Source: Fragum whitleyi
Lineage: Eukaryota; Mollusca; Bivalvia; Cardiida; Cardiidae
DNA: 64,000 nt
Reading direction: 5' to 3'
NCBI GenBank assembly: GCA_948146395.1
Contig: OX411543.1
Span: 33,437,058-33,501,057 of the forward strand
Part shown: positions 10,219-22,210 of the stretch, in pieces
Layout: every line of letters begins with the position of its first letter
Position numbering within the stretch: position 1 is the stretch's first letter
Translations under genes and position numbers: made by a program
Notes under the pieces: generated by a model
Told to the model about the DNA's origin: nothing
Seen by the model: the letters and a program-made list of their open reading frames with translations, nothing else
The model's database searches: none

Positions 10219-10842
10219 AACCTACAGTTAAGAACATCATGAAATTGACAAGGTGAATGATTTTGGAATGATATCAGAAAGAAATTGAATGATCAGAAAG
10301 AAATTGAATGAGCGTGGGGAGCAAGAATTGAATGATTTTAAAAGGAGATAAAACATAATCTATAAATTCGTCCAATTGGAAGAAATAAGCGATAATTTAA
10401 TTTTTTACCTCCATTTAATGAAATCTACGTTCTTTTCTAGTCGCCGTCATAGCGCAAGTGGTAGCGCGTGGGACTGTCAACGTAGAAGACCCGTGTTCGA
10501 TCCCCGACAGCGGCACTCATTCTTTCCGACTATTTGTCTCTCACCAATGGGTTGATAATCGTAGACCTATGTGAGATAGCAGCTGGAGGCTAGCAAAAGA
10601 TGTGATGGTTGTACTGGTGGGGGAAATACCAGGAATCCATTTTTAGGTGCTCCAACTGAAAAATGTTGAAAGCGGCGTAAAACTCCATTTAATCAATCAA
10701 CGTCAGACAAATCGAACGATTATAAATCAGCACCAGCCAACAAAATTGTGCAATTATTTGAACGATTGATAGAAATGTTGATCGTTTTTAATGGTTAATA
10801 GGCGATTTGAATAGTTTAAGCTTTTTTTGAATGATTGGAGTG
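10219..10842 (+). mobile_element. Foldback family A copy interrupted by a SINE
   Basis: The left end is ACAGTTAAGAACATCATGAAA. The family sequence runs to about 10440, is interrupted by the SINE at 10443-10700, and resumes with ATTATAAATCAGCACCAGCC, matching the unbroken copy at 50.96 kb. The right terminus is lost against a second SINE fragment. Confidence 0.7.
10443..10700 (+). mobile_element. tRNA-headed SINE, copy 1
   Basis: The head GCCGTCATAGCGCAAGTGG (A box) ... GTGTTCGATCCCCG (B box) ... CGGCA resembles a tRNA with a disrupted anticodon arm. A conserved body follows (ACCTATGTGAGATAGCAGC, AATACCAGGAATCCA, AGGTGCTCCA), then the tail GAAAGCGGCGTAAAACTCCA and AATCAATCAA. The intact A and B boxes suggest pol III transcription; mobilisation would need a LINE in trans. 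It sits inside family A. Confidence 0.85.
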
Positions 10843-10975
10843 AAAAGCTGGAGGCCGTGAAGGATGTAATTGTAGTTCCGATGTGAGAAATGGCATACTA
10901 TGAATACATTATTGGGAGCTCAAGCCGCCATGAATGATGTCACTGAAACGCAGTTTAAGTCGCGTTTAATCGAAA
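10840..10975 (+). mobile_element. Degenerate SINE fragment
   Basis: Body and tail words of the SINE family survive in order: AGCTGGAGGCCGTGAAGGATG, TTATTGGGAGCTCAAGCCGCC, ACTGAAACGCAG and AAGTCGCGTTTAATCG. The tRNA head is absent. Confidence 0.5.
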
Positions 10976-11128
10976 TCCTGTCATAACAAAAGAAACTATA
11001 CACAAGAAAATGTATTGCAACATCTAAATGTATGTAAATACAACCTACGATAGTACGTTCAAGAAAGGCAGAATATAACCCCGATCGAATATTTTTTGGG
11101 CATTCTTGGTTGCCAACTATGCTATCTT

Positions 11129-11263
11129 CTATTCAGTATCTTGTCCTTTGTTACAGATGTTGGAAAAGTAATGACCATCTTCATATCCTACATCTGATTC
11201 AGGATATTCGGAGAAGAGTGGGTGCCGTGATTTTCGTCGCTTTTTCATGTACATGTACATCAT
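11129..11263 (-). CDS. Unidentified coding-like ORF (possible terminal exon)
   Basis: A 44-codon ORF starts MMYMYMKKRRKSRHPLF and continues SEYPESDVGYEDGHYF to TAG. The frame is open further upstream, to about 11330. It is basic at the front and acidic/tyrosine-rich at the back, like a cytoplasmic tail after a membrane segment, but no membrane helix or domain is visible. Base composition is less AT-rich than its surroundings. There is no convincing acceptor nearby, so exon status is a guess, and I do not recognise a family. Confidence 0.22.
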   Translation of the reverse strand: MMYMYMKKRRKSRHPLFSEYPESDVGYEDGHYFSNICNKGQDTE

Positions 11264-11852
11264 ATTGGTTGTATAGTAAGTGTGTGGATCACTCGTGGAT
11301 AAGAAACAATAATCAGGTAGAAATCACATCTAGCACATTCGATGCAGCCATAGTTAATCGTGTAAACATGTTCTTTTTATAATGGCAATAAATGCATAAA
11401 ATGGCAGAATGGGAAAAAGTCTTATTTTTCAGTTTTTTACCAATTATAGGATCCACTGAAAAATATTTTTTTTTGTGCATAGATTGCGTAAGGTTATCAC
11501 AGTTCACTTTTTTGTTTAAATTATTTCGGTAAAAATCGGATGTTGCATATATGTATATTTACGCAAGCAAATCTTAAAATTCCATCCACTTTAATGTCAT
11601 AAATTCACTTTGATATCATGCTTTATTTGCTCTTGTGAATTTCGACACTTTAATAAGAAGGGTAATATATTATAACTTTCTATAAGAAATTTGAAACACG
11701 TGGGATCAAGTATAGTTTGTCTTTTCAATGTAACCTAATGATTAATGTAATCATTTGATCCTTGACCCAAATAAACGGACCAAACCTTTAAAGTCTGGCA
11801 CTTAAGCTGAAGGTTTGAAGTGAGATTCATGGGTAAGTAATCTACACGAATT

Positions 11853-11854
11853 TA

Positions 11855-11885
<31 letters not shown>

Positions 11886-11889
11886 AAAA

Positions 11890-11952
<63 letters not shown>

Positions 11953-11983
11953 ATGAATGAATAAATAAATAACTAAATAAATA
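11853..11983 (+). repeat. (AAAT)n microsatellite
   Basis: About 130 bp of AAAT tandem repeat with occasional variants (GAATG, AACTA). Confidence 0.95.
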
Positions 11984-12096
11984 ACGAGGCTAAAAAGAGC
12001 CTCTATCGTTCCACTTGCTTAAAGCATTTTACGCCCTTCACGACATTAAGTTATGGCAGACTGTTAGACTAATATCAGCCTGGACAGGGGTGCTGA

Positions 12097-12184
12097 CGGA
12101 TTTTACTTTTTGCATATAACTCCTCCTCCACCAGACTTTATTCATCGACACGTCATAGCGAAAATGAAATTATTTCATAAATAA
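12097..12184. repeat. Half copy of the 14.4-kb foldback
   Basis: GGATTTTACTTTTTGCATATAACTC...CAGACTTTATTCATCG...GAAAATGAAATTATTTCATAAATA matches the right arm of the palindrome at 14426-14580. Confidence 0.65.
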
Positions 12185-12584
12185 TCTCGACAAAAAATAA
12201 TAAGAGTGGTGGAATTGCTTCCAAAAATTGCAAATGGTCTGGCACAAAATTTTAAGTCAACAGGTAAATGGTTAAGCATCCATATACGAACAATCAAAGT
12301 ACTGATAGTACAGAAGGAGAGGAAATGTTTAATTTTTTTAAGATGAGAACTTAAAGAAATGGTCAATTAAAGCCTGTTGAAAGAAATATTACCTGAAGGT
12401 TTTTGTTTTTGTGATAAACATTGTTGAGAGAAGGATTTGAATTATTATAATTAAGTCAAAACTTATTTTCCACATTGATTTGTATAACACTAACATAGTC
12501 CTGGTAAAAAAGGCGCTCACGAACAATTTCATTCTGAGACACACACTGGATAGGTTACCAATGACGATGCAAGGTAATATATCA

Positions 12585-13310
12585 GTTCAGAATATCGTGA
12601 AATTGACACCGTGAATGATTTGAGAATGATTTTGGAGTGAAATTGAATGAGTGAGGGGAGTAAGTTTTGAGTGAAATTAAAGAAAGGTAATCCATTTCGC
12701 TGATTTTGTTCAATATTAAAACAATTGCGAAACTTATTACCCTCTCCCTTATGCTTATAAGATCTATAAATAGCTTTCTTTGTCTTTGAGAACCAATCAG
12801 CCGCCGTCAAAGCGCAGTTGGCAGCGCACCGGACAGCCAATCTAGAGGTTCCAGGTTCGATCCCCTACGGCGGCACTTATTTTTTCCAACTATTTGTCTT
12901 TCACAAATGATAACCGTAGTCCTATGTGAGATAGAAGCTGGCGGCTAGGAAAGGATGTAGTGGTAGTATTGGTGAGAGTAATGCCAGGACTCCATTGTTA
13001 GGTGCTCCAGCCGCCGCGATGTAACCGACAGATTGTTGAAAGCGGCGTAAAACCCCATTCAAATAAACGAACCAATCAATCGCTTACAAATTCAATACAG
13101 TCAGTGAAATCGTGATTTTTATTTTCAAAGAAGTTGTTGCTCTTATCCATTTTAGTGACTTTGAAGAAGTTTTAAATTATTTAAATGAGTATTTGGATTG
13201 AATAAATAGGGCTATGCGTGAGCGATTTAGAATGGTTTTGATCGCGATTGTGGTGAATGTCAAAATAATGAAGTTCGCGATAACTTTATAATCCTGAACT
13301 GCGGCATGGG
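12585..13310 (+). mobile_element. Foldback family A copy interrupted by a SINE
   Basis: The left end is TCAGAATATCGTGAAATTGA, followed by the family hairpin region. The sequence breaks at about 12800, where a SINE is inserted, and resumes with TTACAAATTCAATACAGTCA GTGAAATCG and GAGCGATTTAGAATGGTTTT near the right end. Confidence 0.7.
12800..13081 (+). mobile_element. tRNA-headed SINE, copy 2
   Basis: The head GCCGCCGTCAAAGCGCAGTT and B box GGTTCGATCCC end in ACGGCGGCA. The body and the tail GAAAGCGGCGTAAAACCCCA match copies 1, 3 and 4. It sits in the same orientation and nearly the same place within family A as copy 1. Confidence 0.85.
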
Positions 13311-13475
13311 CGTTTATTGTCTTCGCCAATTGCTTTTTGTCCTTAACATCATTAAATTTCGCAGCTTGAAAGCTGAGTATGTTTTGGTTGTGCAACACAT
13401 AATATTGAACCTGCAGCTTGAATAAAGCCAAAGATACAATATTCCGGTCATTAACCAACAACTTGCTTTTTCTCT
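13290..13475 (-). CDS. Unidentified coding-like ORF (possible exon)
   Basis: About 60 codons are open on the minus strand between a TAG near 13476 and the right end of the family A copy. The peptide includes LVNDRNIVSLALFKLQ, NILSFQAAKFNDVKDKK and QLAKTINAHAAVQDYK, which looks helical and non-repetitive. A possible acceptor (AAGCTGCAG) lies inside, but no good donor precedes the repeat. The opposite strand has an acceptor-like TTTTTCTCTACAG at 13468-13480. No family is recognised. Confidence 0.2.
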
Positions 13476-13599
13476 ACAGGGACATAATCTCTTTAGCTAT
13501 ATGCACATTTTCTTTCGATGGGACGAATAACATTCTATTTCGTAAAAGAAACAACAACAACAACAACAAAAATAAAACACTGAAAGCCGTAATTCAGAT

Positions 13600-14425
13600 A
13601 TAAATCCATAACATCGAAATCACAAATGCCATAGCCTGTGCACTTCGTCGCTGTTAGAGCTTAATGTCGTGCCTAGTAAACGAATGAAGTATGTTGATAC
13701 GACATTTCGGTTATCCATCAACTACTTTATATTTTTTCTTCAACCCCCTATCTCTTAAAGTCTGCATATTATGCTTTATTTGGAAATTTGACTTCGACTC
13801 TATGACGTAATATGATTGTGACTTTTGTGACTTGATGACGTCTTCTTTTGATATCAATCGCCGCAATACTTTTACTATGGCTTTAGAAAAAAATATTGCG
13901 CGGATTTCATTTAGGAACTACTGCCTCTGGCGGATGAGAGGGGACACATAGTCCAACATTTTTCTTTGAAAGTAGTTCTTGAATTTCCTCACGATCGCTA
14001 GAAGCAAGGGCATTACTTGAGAAGAATTTCCTGGCCTAAAACTGAATAAATAATTAGAAATAAAAGGATGAAATATATTATACTACGAGGGCGTAAAACG
14101 CATACATGAGACGAGAAGAAATTACAAAGAACTTTATTCGCAAATTATAAAAAAAACAACAAAAAACATATGTCATGTGTTTTGACAGTGCAGAGAGACA
14201 GCTCCGCTCATTTTTACTCAACGTCATCTTTAGCACGAACATTGATTCTTTTGACGTCATATAACCCACGTGCTAAATAACGCGCTTCGCTTTCTGTGAA
14301 ATTCTCCAAACGTCAATATCATTACTTTTTCATATTTTACATCTAGAAAAATGCTTTAATAAAATTTAACTTCCAGAAGAAGGTTAAAAAGCTTATTTTA
14401 GAATTGTGATCGTGTTATAATGGAT
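13600..14425. other. No feature recognised
   Basis: AT-rich sequence containing several TGACGTCA-like words (13805, 13840, 14250). No exon or transposon end is convincing. Confidence 0.35.
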
Positions 14426-14580
14426 ATAATTTCATTTTCTCTGCGATTTGTCGATGAATAAAGTCTGACGGGGGAGGAGATATATGCAAAGTAAAATCCT
14501 CGTCGGATTTTACCTTTTACATATAACTCTTGCTCTATCAGACTTTATTCATCGGTTCATCATAGAGAAAATGAAATTAT
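14426..14580. repeat. Long hairpin (about 75-bp arms)
   Basis: ATAATTTCATTTTCTCTGCG at the left pairs with its complement at the right end. The arms include GATGAATAAAGTCTGA and GTAAAATCC, and meet at TCGTC. A half copy lies at 12097-12184. Confidence 0.8.
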
Positions 14581-14585
14581 TTCAT

Positions 14586-14905
14586 AAATAGTTTAAATTG
14601 AATGAAGTTTTGAATGAAATTAGAGGGAGATACTATCATATCGAAAATTTCGTCCAACAGAACGAAATTAGCGATTTTGTAACCCCCCCCCCTCCCCCAA
14701 TCAGGCCTTGAAAATAACCACAGGATCAAATAAAATTGTGGAATGATTTGGTTGACTTGAAGGGAATTTTGATCATTTTGAATGATGTCTGGACCATTTT
14801 GAATGATTCTTTACTATGAAAGGAAAGTAGCGCTGAGCGATTGATTTATAATGTTTTCGATTAGAATGGTGTCATTTTCATGATGTTACTTAATGTAACT
14901 GGTAT
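14586..14905 (+). mobile_element. Foldback family A copy
   Basis: The hairpin AATTTCGTCCAACAGAACGAAATTAGCG and the right-end words AGCGCTGAGCGATTG, TTAGAATGGTG and TTTTCATGATGTTACTTAA are present. The extreme left end is missing or mutated. Confidence 0.65.
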
Positions 14906-15252
14906 GGGGACACAAATGTAGTATGCTGAAGGATTTAAATTTAAAACGTTGTGTAGAATATGTGACGCAAAACAGGGCTATCTTAAAAGTGTGTAAAGTG
15001 TCGAACCTTGTCTGGCTGCACAGAATGTACAGGCTGAATAGGGCAAAAACTTTTCCAACTTAACTAATTTCTTTTTAATCTAAAATAATCAATCTACCTT
15101 CAGGTAAAGAGTAATTGAAATGAGACCCCTGGTTGGCCTAACTAGAACCAATCTTTTTCTAATGTTTATATTACGATTTTTAAGATGATCCCTTTTCGCG
15201 TGATTGGTCACATATAAATGCTTAGTCGAGTAACTTCAAAAGAAAACAACCC

Positions 15253-15380
15253 TTCGTTCAGGACGACCAAACGGTGCAAACAGTTTTCCAATAATATCCC
15301 GCTTTGCACGCAAGTGCACGTGCAAAGCGGGGGTATAATTGGAAAACTCTTTTGCACCGTTTTGTCATCCTGAACGCAAG
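15253..15380. repeat. Palindrome family P, full copy
   Basis: Runs from TTCGTTCAGGACGACCAAAC to GTCATCCTGAACGCAAG, with the core GCTTTGCACGCAAGTGCACG and GTGCAAAGCGGGGG. A degenerate SINE follows directly. Confidence 0.85.
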
Positions 15381-15668
15381 GCTGCTACCGTGAGAACGCA
15401 GTTGGTCGGGCATCCGTCTCCCAATCTTCAAACATGGAGTGTCATGACTCTGGAGGCTGAACAAAACCTTCCAACAAAAGTCTCTCACCAAAGTGTAGAA
15501 ATTGTCAACCTAAATGGAATTGCGGTTGGATGCTAGGAAAAGATGTAATAATAGTAGTGGTGGAGGACACGACAGACGTCTTTTATTGGGTTATCGATTT
15601 GACAAAAAAAAAAAAAAAAAAGAAAAAAAAGATTAAAGCGACATTACACCCCGTTCAAAAGAAATCAA
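15381..15668 (+). mobile_element. Degenerate SINE copy
   Basis: CTACCGTGAGAACGCAGTTGG replaces the tRNA head. GTCTCTCACCAAAG, TGGATGCTAGGAAAAGATGT, TAGTAGTGGTGGAGG and the tail TAAAGCGACATTACACCCC follow the family order, with an A-rich run at 15604-15630. Confidence 0.55.
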
Positions 15669-16056
15669 TACGTTTTGAGAATATATAGATCTACATTGTT
15701 ATTAAAATTTCGAAACGCATCAAAGGGAGATCCTTACTAAAGTGAATATTTCATTTACCGTCAGAGTAAGCACCCTTAGGTTCATAATATATACGTAAAA
15801 TTGTTACTTCTGAAAGAAACCATTAGTTGTTGGTTTTCAATGGAATTTTCTCAGTCGCCTAATTCCAACAAGTTTTCCGGAGGCAGGATATTTATGTCAG
15901 TTATGATTGTATAAATTATTTAAAAAAAAGCTCACTCTATATATTCATAAATGTGCACGTTATATAATTTTAAGAGATGTATATTTCGTTCAACGGCTAT
16001 ACAAGTCACTAAAGCAAAAGATGCCATCAATGAGCTATCAGAGCCTCGTAATTAAA

Positions 16057-16379
<323 letters not shown>

Positions 16380-16545
16380 CTCCAAGAACTGCTGAACACT
16401 TTTAGAGCTGGATGGATTGGTGCTTTGTCTGTAATGTGGCATACCCGCCTCTGGTGTGAATCGCGCTAGCAATTCATCAGAATACCAGTCGAGTGTACAA
16501 ACCACCCTGCTTGGAAGTTCCGCGTACTCGCACGTTAAAATAATT
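16380..16545 (-). CDS. Coding-like fragment beside the GATA tract, unidentified
   Basis: About 50 minus-strand codons precede the microsatellite: CEYAELPSRVVCTLDWY, SDELLARFTPEAGMPHY, RQSTNPSSSKSVQQFLE. Composition and residue use look protein-coding and GC is well above the flanks. The end is reminiscent of the linker that follows the reverse transcriptase in Ty3/gypsy Pol proteins (S..SVQQFL), but the match is too short to assign. Both ends are undefined and it could be a retroelement relic or an exon. Confidence 0.25.
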
Positions 16546-17222
16546 AAAAAAACCAAACCAAACCAAAACAAAACAAACAAACAAGTATTAAAAGAGTTAT
16601 GAGGTCAAATCATCATTAATTATTATCTTCATCATTGGTATAAGCGAAATTGGAAGCCAAATGTCCACTTTATATGTCAAAACCAACTTACGCATCACCG
16701 GCTCGAAGGTCGCGTCGTCGAATCAAGGCATTTTGTTATGAACGAACGGTACGGATACGCAATTCTACCAAACATCAGAAAGGATAAAAATAAAAAATAA
16801 TTCTATTAGATATATGGCATTTTCCCCGGTCTATATATTTCCATAAAAAGACTGCTATAATGCGCATATTTACGTTGGAACCGAGTATTCATGCACAAAA
16901 GCCACAAGAAAGGTAATTTAGCCACAGTACACGCTTATGTTCAATACAAACATGAATTTCTGTTAAGGATATGTTCTCTCTTTTTCATGCAAGGTCGTTA
17001 AAAGCCTAACGAAAAAACGCCTCTAATAGACCCAGCATGATACTGGTATTGAAACTATAGAACGTGACCAGTCGGGGGACTTTCGGCTGGCCGTAACAAA
17101 TTTTGTGACGGAATCCCATCGATTTGTAGAATTTATGATAAGGTGATTCTCATTTTGTATTCACCACCAGGTGGCACTTCAGTCCCAAAATGGGGAGGGT
17201 TTATTTTTTCTTGGTATGACGG

Positions 17223-17281
17223 CTATCCATCATTGTGAAATTCGTTACGACCATCCGTAACGAATCTCCAATGATGGATAA
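17223..17281. repeat. Hairpin
   Basis: TATCCATCATTGTGAAATTC pairs with GAATCTCCAATGATGGATA through GTTACG/CGTAAC. Related GTTACGG-type words recur at 28.1-28.7 kb. Confidence 0.65.
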
Positions 17282-17612
17282 TCGTGAGGTCTTGGTTGTG
17301 ACGGTTACCCATACATATGATATCTATTATTCAAACAATATTTTTGCCAGTTATTTGATAATACAATGATTATAACAGTTCGATATTACAATTTTTGAGA
17401 TCGTTTTTAGCGACCTTTGATTTTTATAAGCCATCGGAGAGGGTCCTATATTTGTATCATAATCTTCGGCCGGCCGTCCGTCCTGATGTCAGAGCGTCCG
17501 TCCGTCCGTACGTCAAAATCTTGACCGCAACTACTCCTTCATTTTTAGGTCGATTTTGATGAAACTTACACAAAATGTTCATAGTCACCTGACAAAGCGC
17601 ATATTTTAAAAT

Positions 17613-18240
17613 GGTTCCGGTCCATTGTTTTTTTAGGCGAATACGAATGCTGGACTAAGAAAAGTACTGGGAAATTTCAGTGTTTCGGACTTTTTTCTAT
17701 ACCCTTGGAGATATTGAGCTAATCTTTGGTGTGTGAGCCCGCATCAATGAGTTACAGAAAAAGTTCGAGTTTGGTTCCGGTCCATTGTTTTTTTCAGAAA
17801 GATACGAATGCTGGTTCTAGAAAATTACTAGGAAATTTCAGTTTTCCGGACTTTCTTTTTAATTTTTAAGATATTGAGCTATTTTTTTGGTGTGTGAGCC
17901 CGTTTCGATGAATTACAGAAAAAGTTCGAGTTAGATCCGGTCCATTGATTTTTTAGTGTGCTGGTCTTAGAGAATTTCTAGGAAATCTTAAGTTTTCCGG
18001 ATTTTTTCTTAATCCCTGGAGATATTGAGTAAATTGAAGGTGTGAGAGCCCACACCAAAGAGTTACAAAAAAAGGTGCATTGATTTTTTAGGAAAATTAG
18101 GATGCAGGACTTTGAACATTTCCAGGAAATTCTAGTTTTCTGGATTTTTTTCTAAATCTTTGGAGAAATTGAGTTAATTTTCGATATGTTAGCCCACACC
18201 AATGAGTTACAGAACAAGTTCGAGGATGATGCCAGTCCAT
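17613..18240 (+). repeat. Tandem repeat, about 160-bp unit, four copies
   Basis: Unit starts at 17613, 17773, 17933, about 18075 and 18228 are marked by the CCGGTCCATTG word. Each unit also carries AGGAAATTTCAGTTTTCCGG, a GGAGATATTGAG-type word and GTGTGAGCCC. The flank has GTCCGTCCGTCCG-type runs (17475-17510). Unit length is close to the ~160-bp repeats reported in bivalve satellites and pearl-type elements; homology to those is not shown here. Confidence 0.8.
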
Positions 18241-21200
18241 TGAACGCTTTCAGATAAACAGCAATTTGCTGATTCTGGATGTGAATTACAGCAACGAACA
18301 TTATTAGTCCGGCAGAAATCTAACTTGACCCGGAAGTAGGGTTCAAAGTTTTTTTCTTGACTGATTCTTGTAGTTAAGGCCTTCCCTAAACAGAATCTAG
18401 CTGATGACATCTTGTCATCATTGAGCATTTTGAGAAAATCGAGATGGCAGCCAGGACTATCCAATATTACGCCAACAGCTTGGTATATCACTATGACGAC
18501 CTTTTAAACGGGGTTTTTTGGTGGTTTATTTGCAGTTGAAGTTCGAGATTCAAAGTACATGACAAAGTAATGCATATTATGGCATACGAAATGAGTATGG
18601 TAGTCAAGATGGCAGCCAAATCGAATTATTAAGTGGTATTTAAAGTATTTCTTGACCCATGTGGCATAGGAATCTTAAAAAAGGATTTTTGGACTTATTC
18701 AGTAAAGATTTGTAAGTGGTTTTATGCCATCTAAATATCAGGCCAGTGACATCTTTCATATTTTTTACCTTAAATCTTAATTTGAAGATGGCAGCCAGGA
18801 AAGAGAAGAATCTAAGTTAATTGTGTTTTACTCAGCATTCTATCATATTTTTGCACCAATATAATTGGTTTAAAGGCCAATTTAAAAGTTCTTTTTACAA
18901 ATTGATGCCTTCAATGATAAATTATGAAAATATTCGAGATGGCAGCCAAGAAATGTACTCGAGGGAAAGTGTCAGGTTGAAAAATTATACTCGTATGAGA
19001 AAATGATTCATTTTTTACTAATGAAAATACAAGTCATCATTTTGCAATTAGAAAAGTTACATATAACCATATATAAAATGTTATTCTAAGATGGCAGCCA
19101 ATGTTGCATAATTATTGTATTACCATTGTTTTTACATGTTTTGGCAATTTAAATGATAACATTTGCTGAATTCATATGTAGACAATCATTTAAACTTGAA
19201 ATATCTCTTCCAGAAAGTCAAAAAGATAGCCAACAATACATCCTATATAAACATGAATAAGTAAATAAGTCTTACTTTACTTGTAGCTTCATTTAATATG
19301 CGTATTCCGGTTAACAATGTATAGCAGACGCATTGTTTGGTAATTGTAAATAAAATTCTATTTGCTTTGTTAGAAAATTATTGCACAACAAAATATATTA
19401 TCCATATTGATGGATTGGTATGAAACAGTTGTATCTTGCTATAAATAAAGGCATATAATCTATAATGATAGATTAGTGGAAAGGGAGTTGCTCCGCTAAG
19501 GCTTATTTAGCACTGAAAAAAACTTTTAGTGGTAAAAATAAATTGCATGTTAACAACTGTTCAACAAGTCATTTACGTATGATAGTTGACTATACTGTTT
19601 TACCCTGCTATATTTGGTAATACTTGACAAAATGTAATGTACTCCCTTGATTTGTCTTTGCGATAATTGAACAAACTACATGTTTCTCGCAAATTACTAG
19701 TACACAGAGTGAATAAAATGTCGAATCATGAACTTACCTCACATTCTTGAAATCGCAAATATTCAAATTGTCACCAAAAGTTGGTGATTCAGTGCGGATA
19801 TAGCAGCGAAAATGTGTCAAAAGTGGTCAAAAACACACTATTGCCTGTTCTTATCTTCAACTTGTTGCCATTTGAAATATGACGATTTTGCAACAGTATT
19901 TTTGGCTTTACTGTACGGCTATAAATGTTTTCATGTTTTGTTCATGTTAAAATGATCAACTGGGAATAATTATCAAATATGCTGGCTCACACAATTGTAA
20001 AAAATTGAGCAAATGGAAAAAGTAACAATTATATAATGATAATTCAAGATGAACTTAAAATCTGTGTCCAATTCAAAATAATTGAATCAAGCCGTAAATC
20101 AAAAATACACATTTAACAAGACTATGCCGGTAGACATATAAATAACATTATGTTTAAGAGAATTGCCATTTTGGTCCATATGATAATGGGCAAATTAATA
20201 CTCAATTATATACTCACATGTAATGAAATATATTGTATTCTTATAAAATCTACAGGAACTTCAGGCTTGGATATCAATTTGTAAGGATCTTTATTTGACC
20301 ATTTACTTCACAATAATACATATATAGCTGTAACCTCAGACAGGGCTGTAGGTTTCTGAATCTAAGACTTTTAAGGAAATAATTATATTCATAATTCTTA
20401 TACTTGCCCCCACACAATTCATGGTAACATTACCCCTTACTCAGTACATTGGCAACCACTTTGTCGAACAGTTGCCGATGTCCAGACTATTGATTCAAGC
20501 ATATACTAGCGCCCATCATCCTTTATGCCTACACCCTACCGTACACCGTCTGAAGGACCTAAACATGTCGCTGTCGTTTCAAATCATATGGAATTCTAGT
20601 GGTAAATTACATAACATTGAATGTTATGAAAAATGAAATTTAATATGAGTATCAGTAACCCCCCCTACCATACTTATGTTGAGATCACTTTAATGCTTTT
20701 TGCCTAAAACTCATGCTATCTCGGAAACTCTTAGAAAAAGTGCTTTTATTGACGCACCTTAATTTTTATCAAAAGTGCATTTAAATGAGCAATTAAAGGG
20801 TCCTTTTAAATCTTAGAGGTCATTTAGAAATCACATATAAACTATAATTATACAAGCATGTTTTGTCAACATGTTCGAAGCGTTGTCACGATTGTTCAAA
20901 TAAATTTGATAATAAATAGAAGGCAAAAGGGAGAGGCTGCCATCTTGAAAATAAGATGTTTGCAATTCTTTACATCTAAAGAAGTTATCAAAAATCGGGT
21001 TTCTTAACAGATACGTTTTTACTACAGGAAACACAGAAAATATTATTCTCATGCTTGTCATTTAGGTACATGTACTTATAATCCATAAACTCTCTTAACA
21101 GACTGCTATCTCGACTTATAAACTGAATTTCACTATAAGATCAATACGCATTTGTCTACATTGCCAAGGCAGCAATTCAATACCATCATACTCTCAATGG

Positions 21201-22210
21201 TAAGAGGTGTCTATAGTCATGTAAGATAAGAATTAACTGACTTATCTGTAAAAAGATTCTTGTCGTATCTTCAAAAGTTTACAAAAATACATATGCACCT
21301 TTATTTACACTAGTCATCATGCAGTTTTTTTCCATTTGCCGGCCATCTCGAGTCCAACTCTAATCTTATTTCGAGGTGTTCAGTACATCAGGAAACCTCA
21401 AATTAGCATCTTATCAGTTAAATTTAGAACAGAATGCAGATGAATTATGAATTATCTTCGTTGCAAGTAAATGCATGTTTTTAGTGGACTTGGCTGCCAT
21501 CTCGACTTTTTTCAAACTATTCCATGATGAAAATGCACCCTCATCCAGATTCTTGATAGGTTATGCTTTAGATACTAGAAAAAAAGAGTTAAGTTTAAAT
21601 GCCTTGCAAACTTTTACCATGAAATAAAAATTTAGTGTTTCCTGGCTACCATCTTCAAATTGAGAATTTGCACTACATTAGGTGAGAGGTGTATTTAAGC
21701 TGGTATTTTAAAGTTATAAACCAGCTTATGAAAGTTTATTCAGAAAATCCTTGAACACATTTCCAAGATTCTTATATCTCGAATGGATCGGGAATTACCT
21801 TAAAAAACATTATATAATTCGATTCGGCTGCCATCCTGATTACCATACTCATATCTTATGTCATTCCATGCTTTTATTTTGTTACATGGCTTCAGGTCAG
21901 TATCTTAATGTTAAAATGACCACTCAAATCTGTTTTATATTTGAACGAGAGTGATCTACAGTGCTGTTGGCTTAATTTTTGAAAGCCCTGGCTGCCATCT
22001 CGATTTTTTCAAAATGCTCAATGATGACAAGATGTCATCAATCAGATTCTGGTTGGGGAAGGCCTTGGCTACAAGAATCAGTCAAGAAAAAAACTTTGAA
22101 CCCTACTTCCAGGTTCAAGTAAAATATGCCATATTTCTGTCGGACTATATGGGTGTGTGTAACAACCGTTTCTCACTTAAGTTTCGAGATACATCAACTG
22201 ATTCAAAATT
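18230..22210. repeat. Large inverted repeat: two arms of about 0.9 kb and a 2.2-kb centre
   Basis: The left arm (about 18230-19100) and right arm (about 21340-22210) are reverse complements. A recurring GATGGCAGCC word is at 18443, 18608, 18787, 18938 and 19090. Its complement ends at 21999, 21835, 21653, 21501 and 21347. Each matched pair sums to 40437-40443, so the arms have almost no net insertions. Identity is highest in the outer 200 bp. Matching open frames in the two arms (18207-18491 minus, 21951-22214 plus) are a consequence of the mirror. A transcript across it could fold into a long double-stranded stem. Confidence 0.85.
19101..21339. other. Centre of the large inverted repeat
   Basis: Mostly AT-rich sequence with no recognised gene. 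Two further GGCTGCCATC-like words at 20937 and 21104 show that the right-hand 150-180-bp periodicity extends beyond the mirrored arm. Confidence 0.45.

Noticed and set aside
15258..15536. Frames over the 15.3-kb palindrome and SINE remnant
   Set aside because: Repeat sequence; the same peptide pieces recur at other palindrome copies.
17613..18240. CRISPR-like array
   Set aside because: Units are contiguous 160-bp tandem repeats without spacers, in an intron-bearing animal-type genome.
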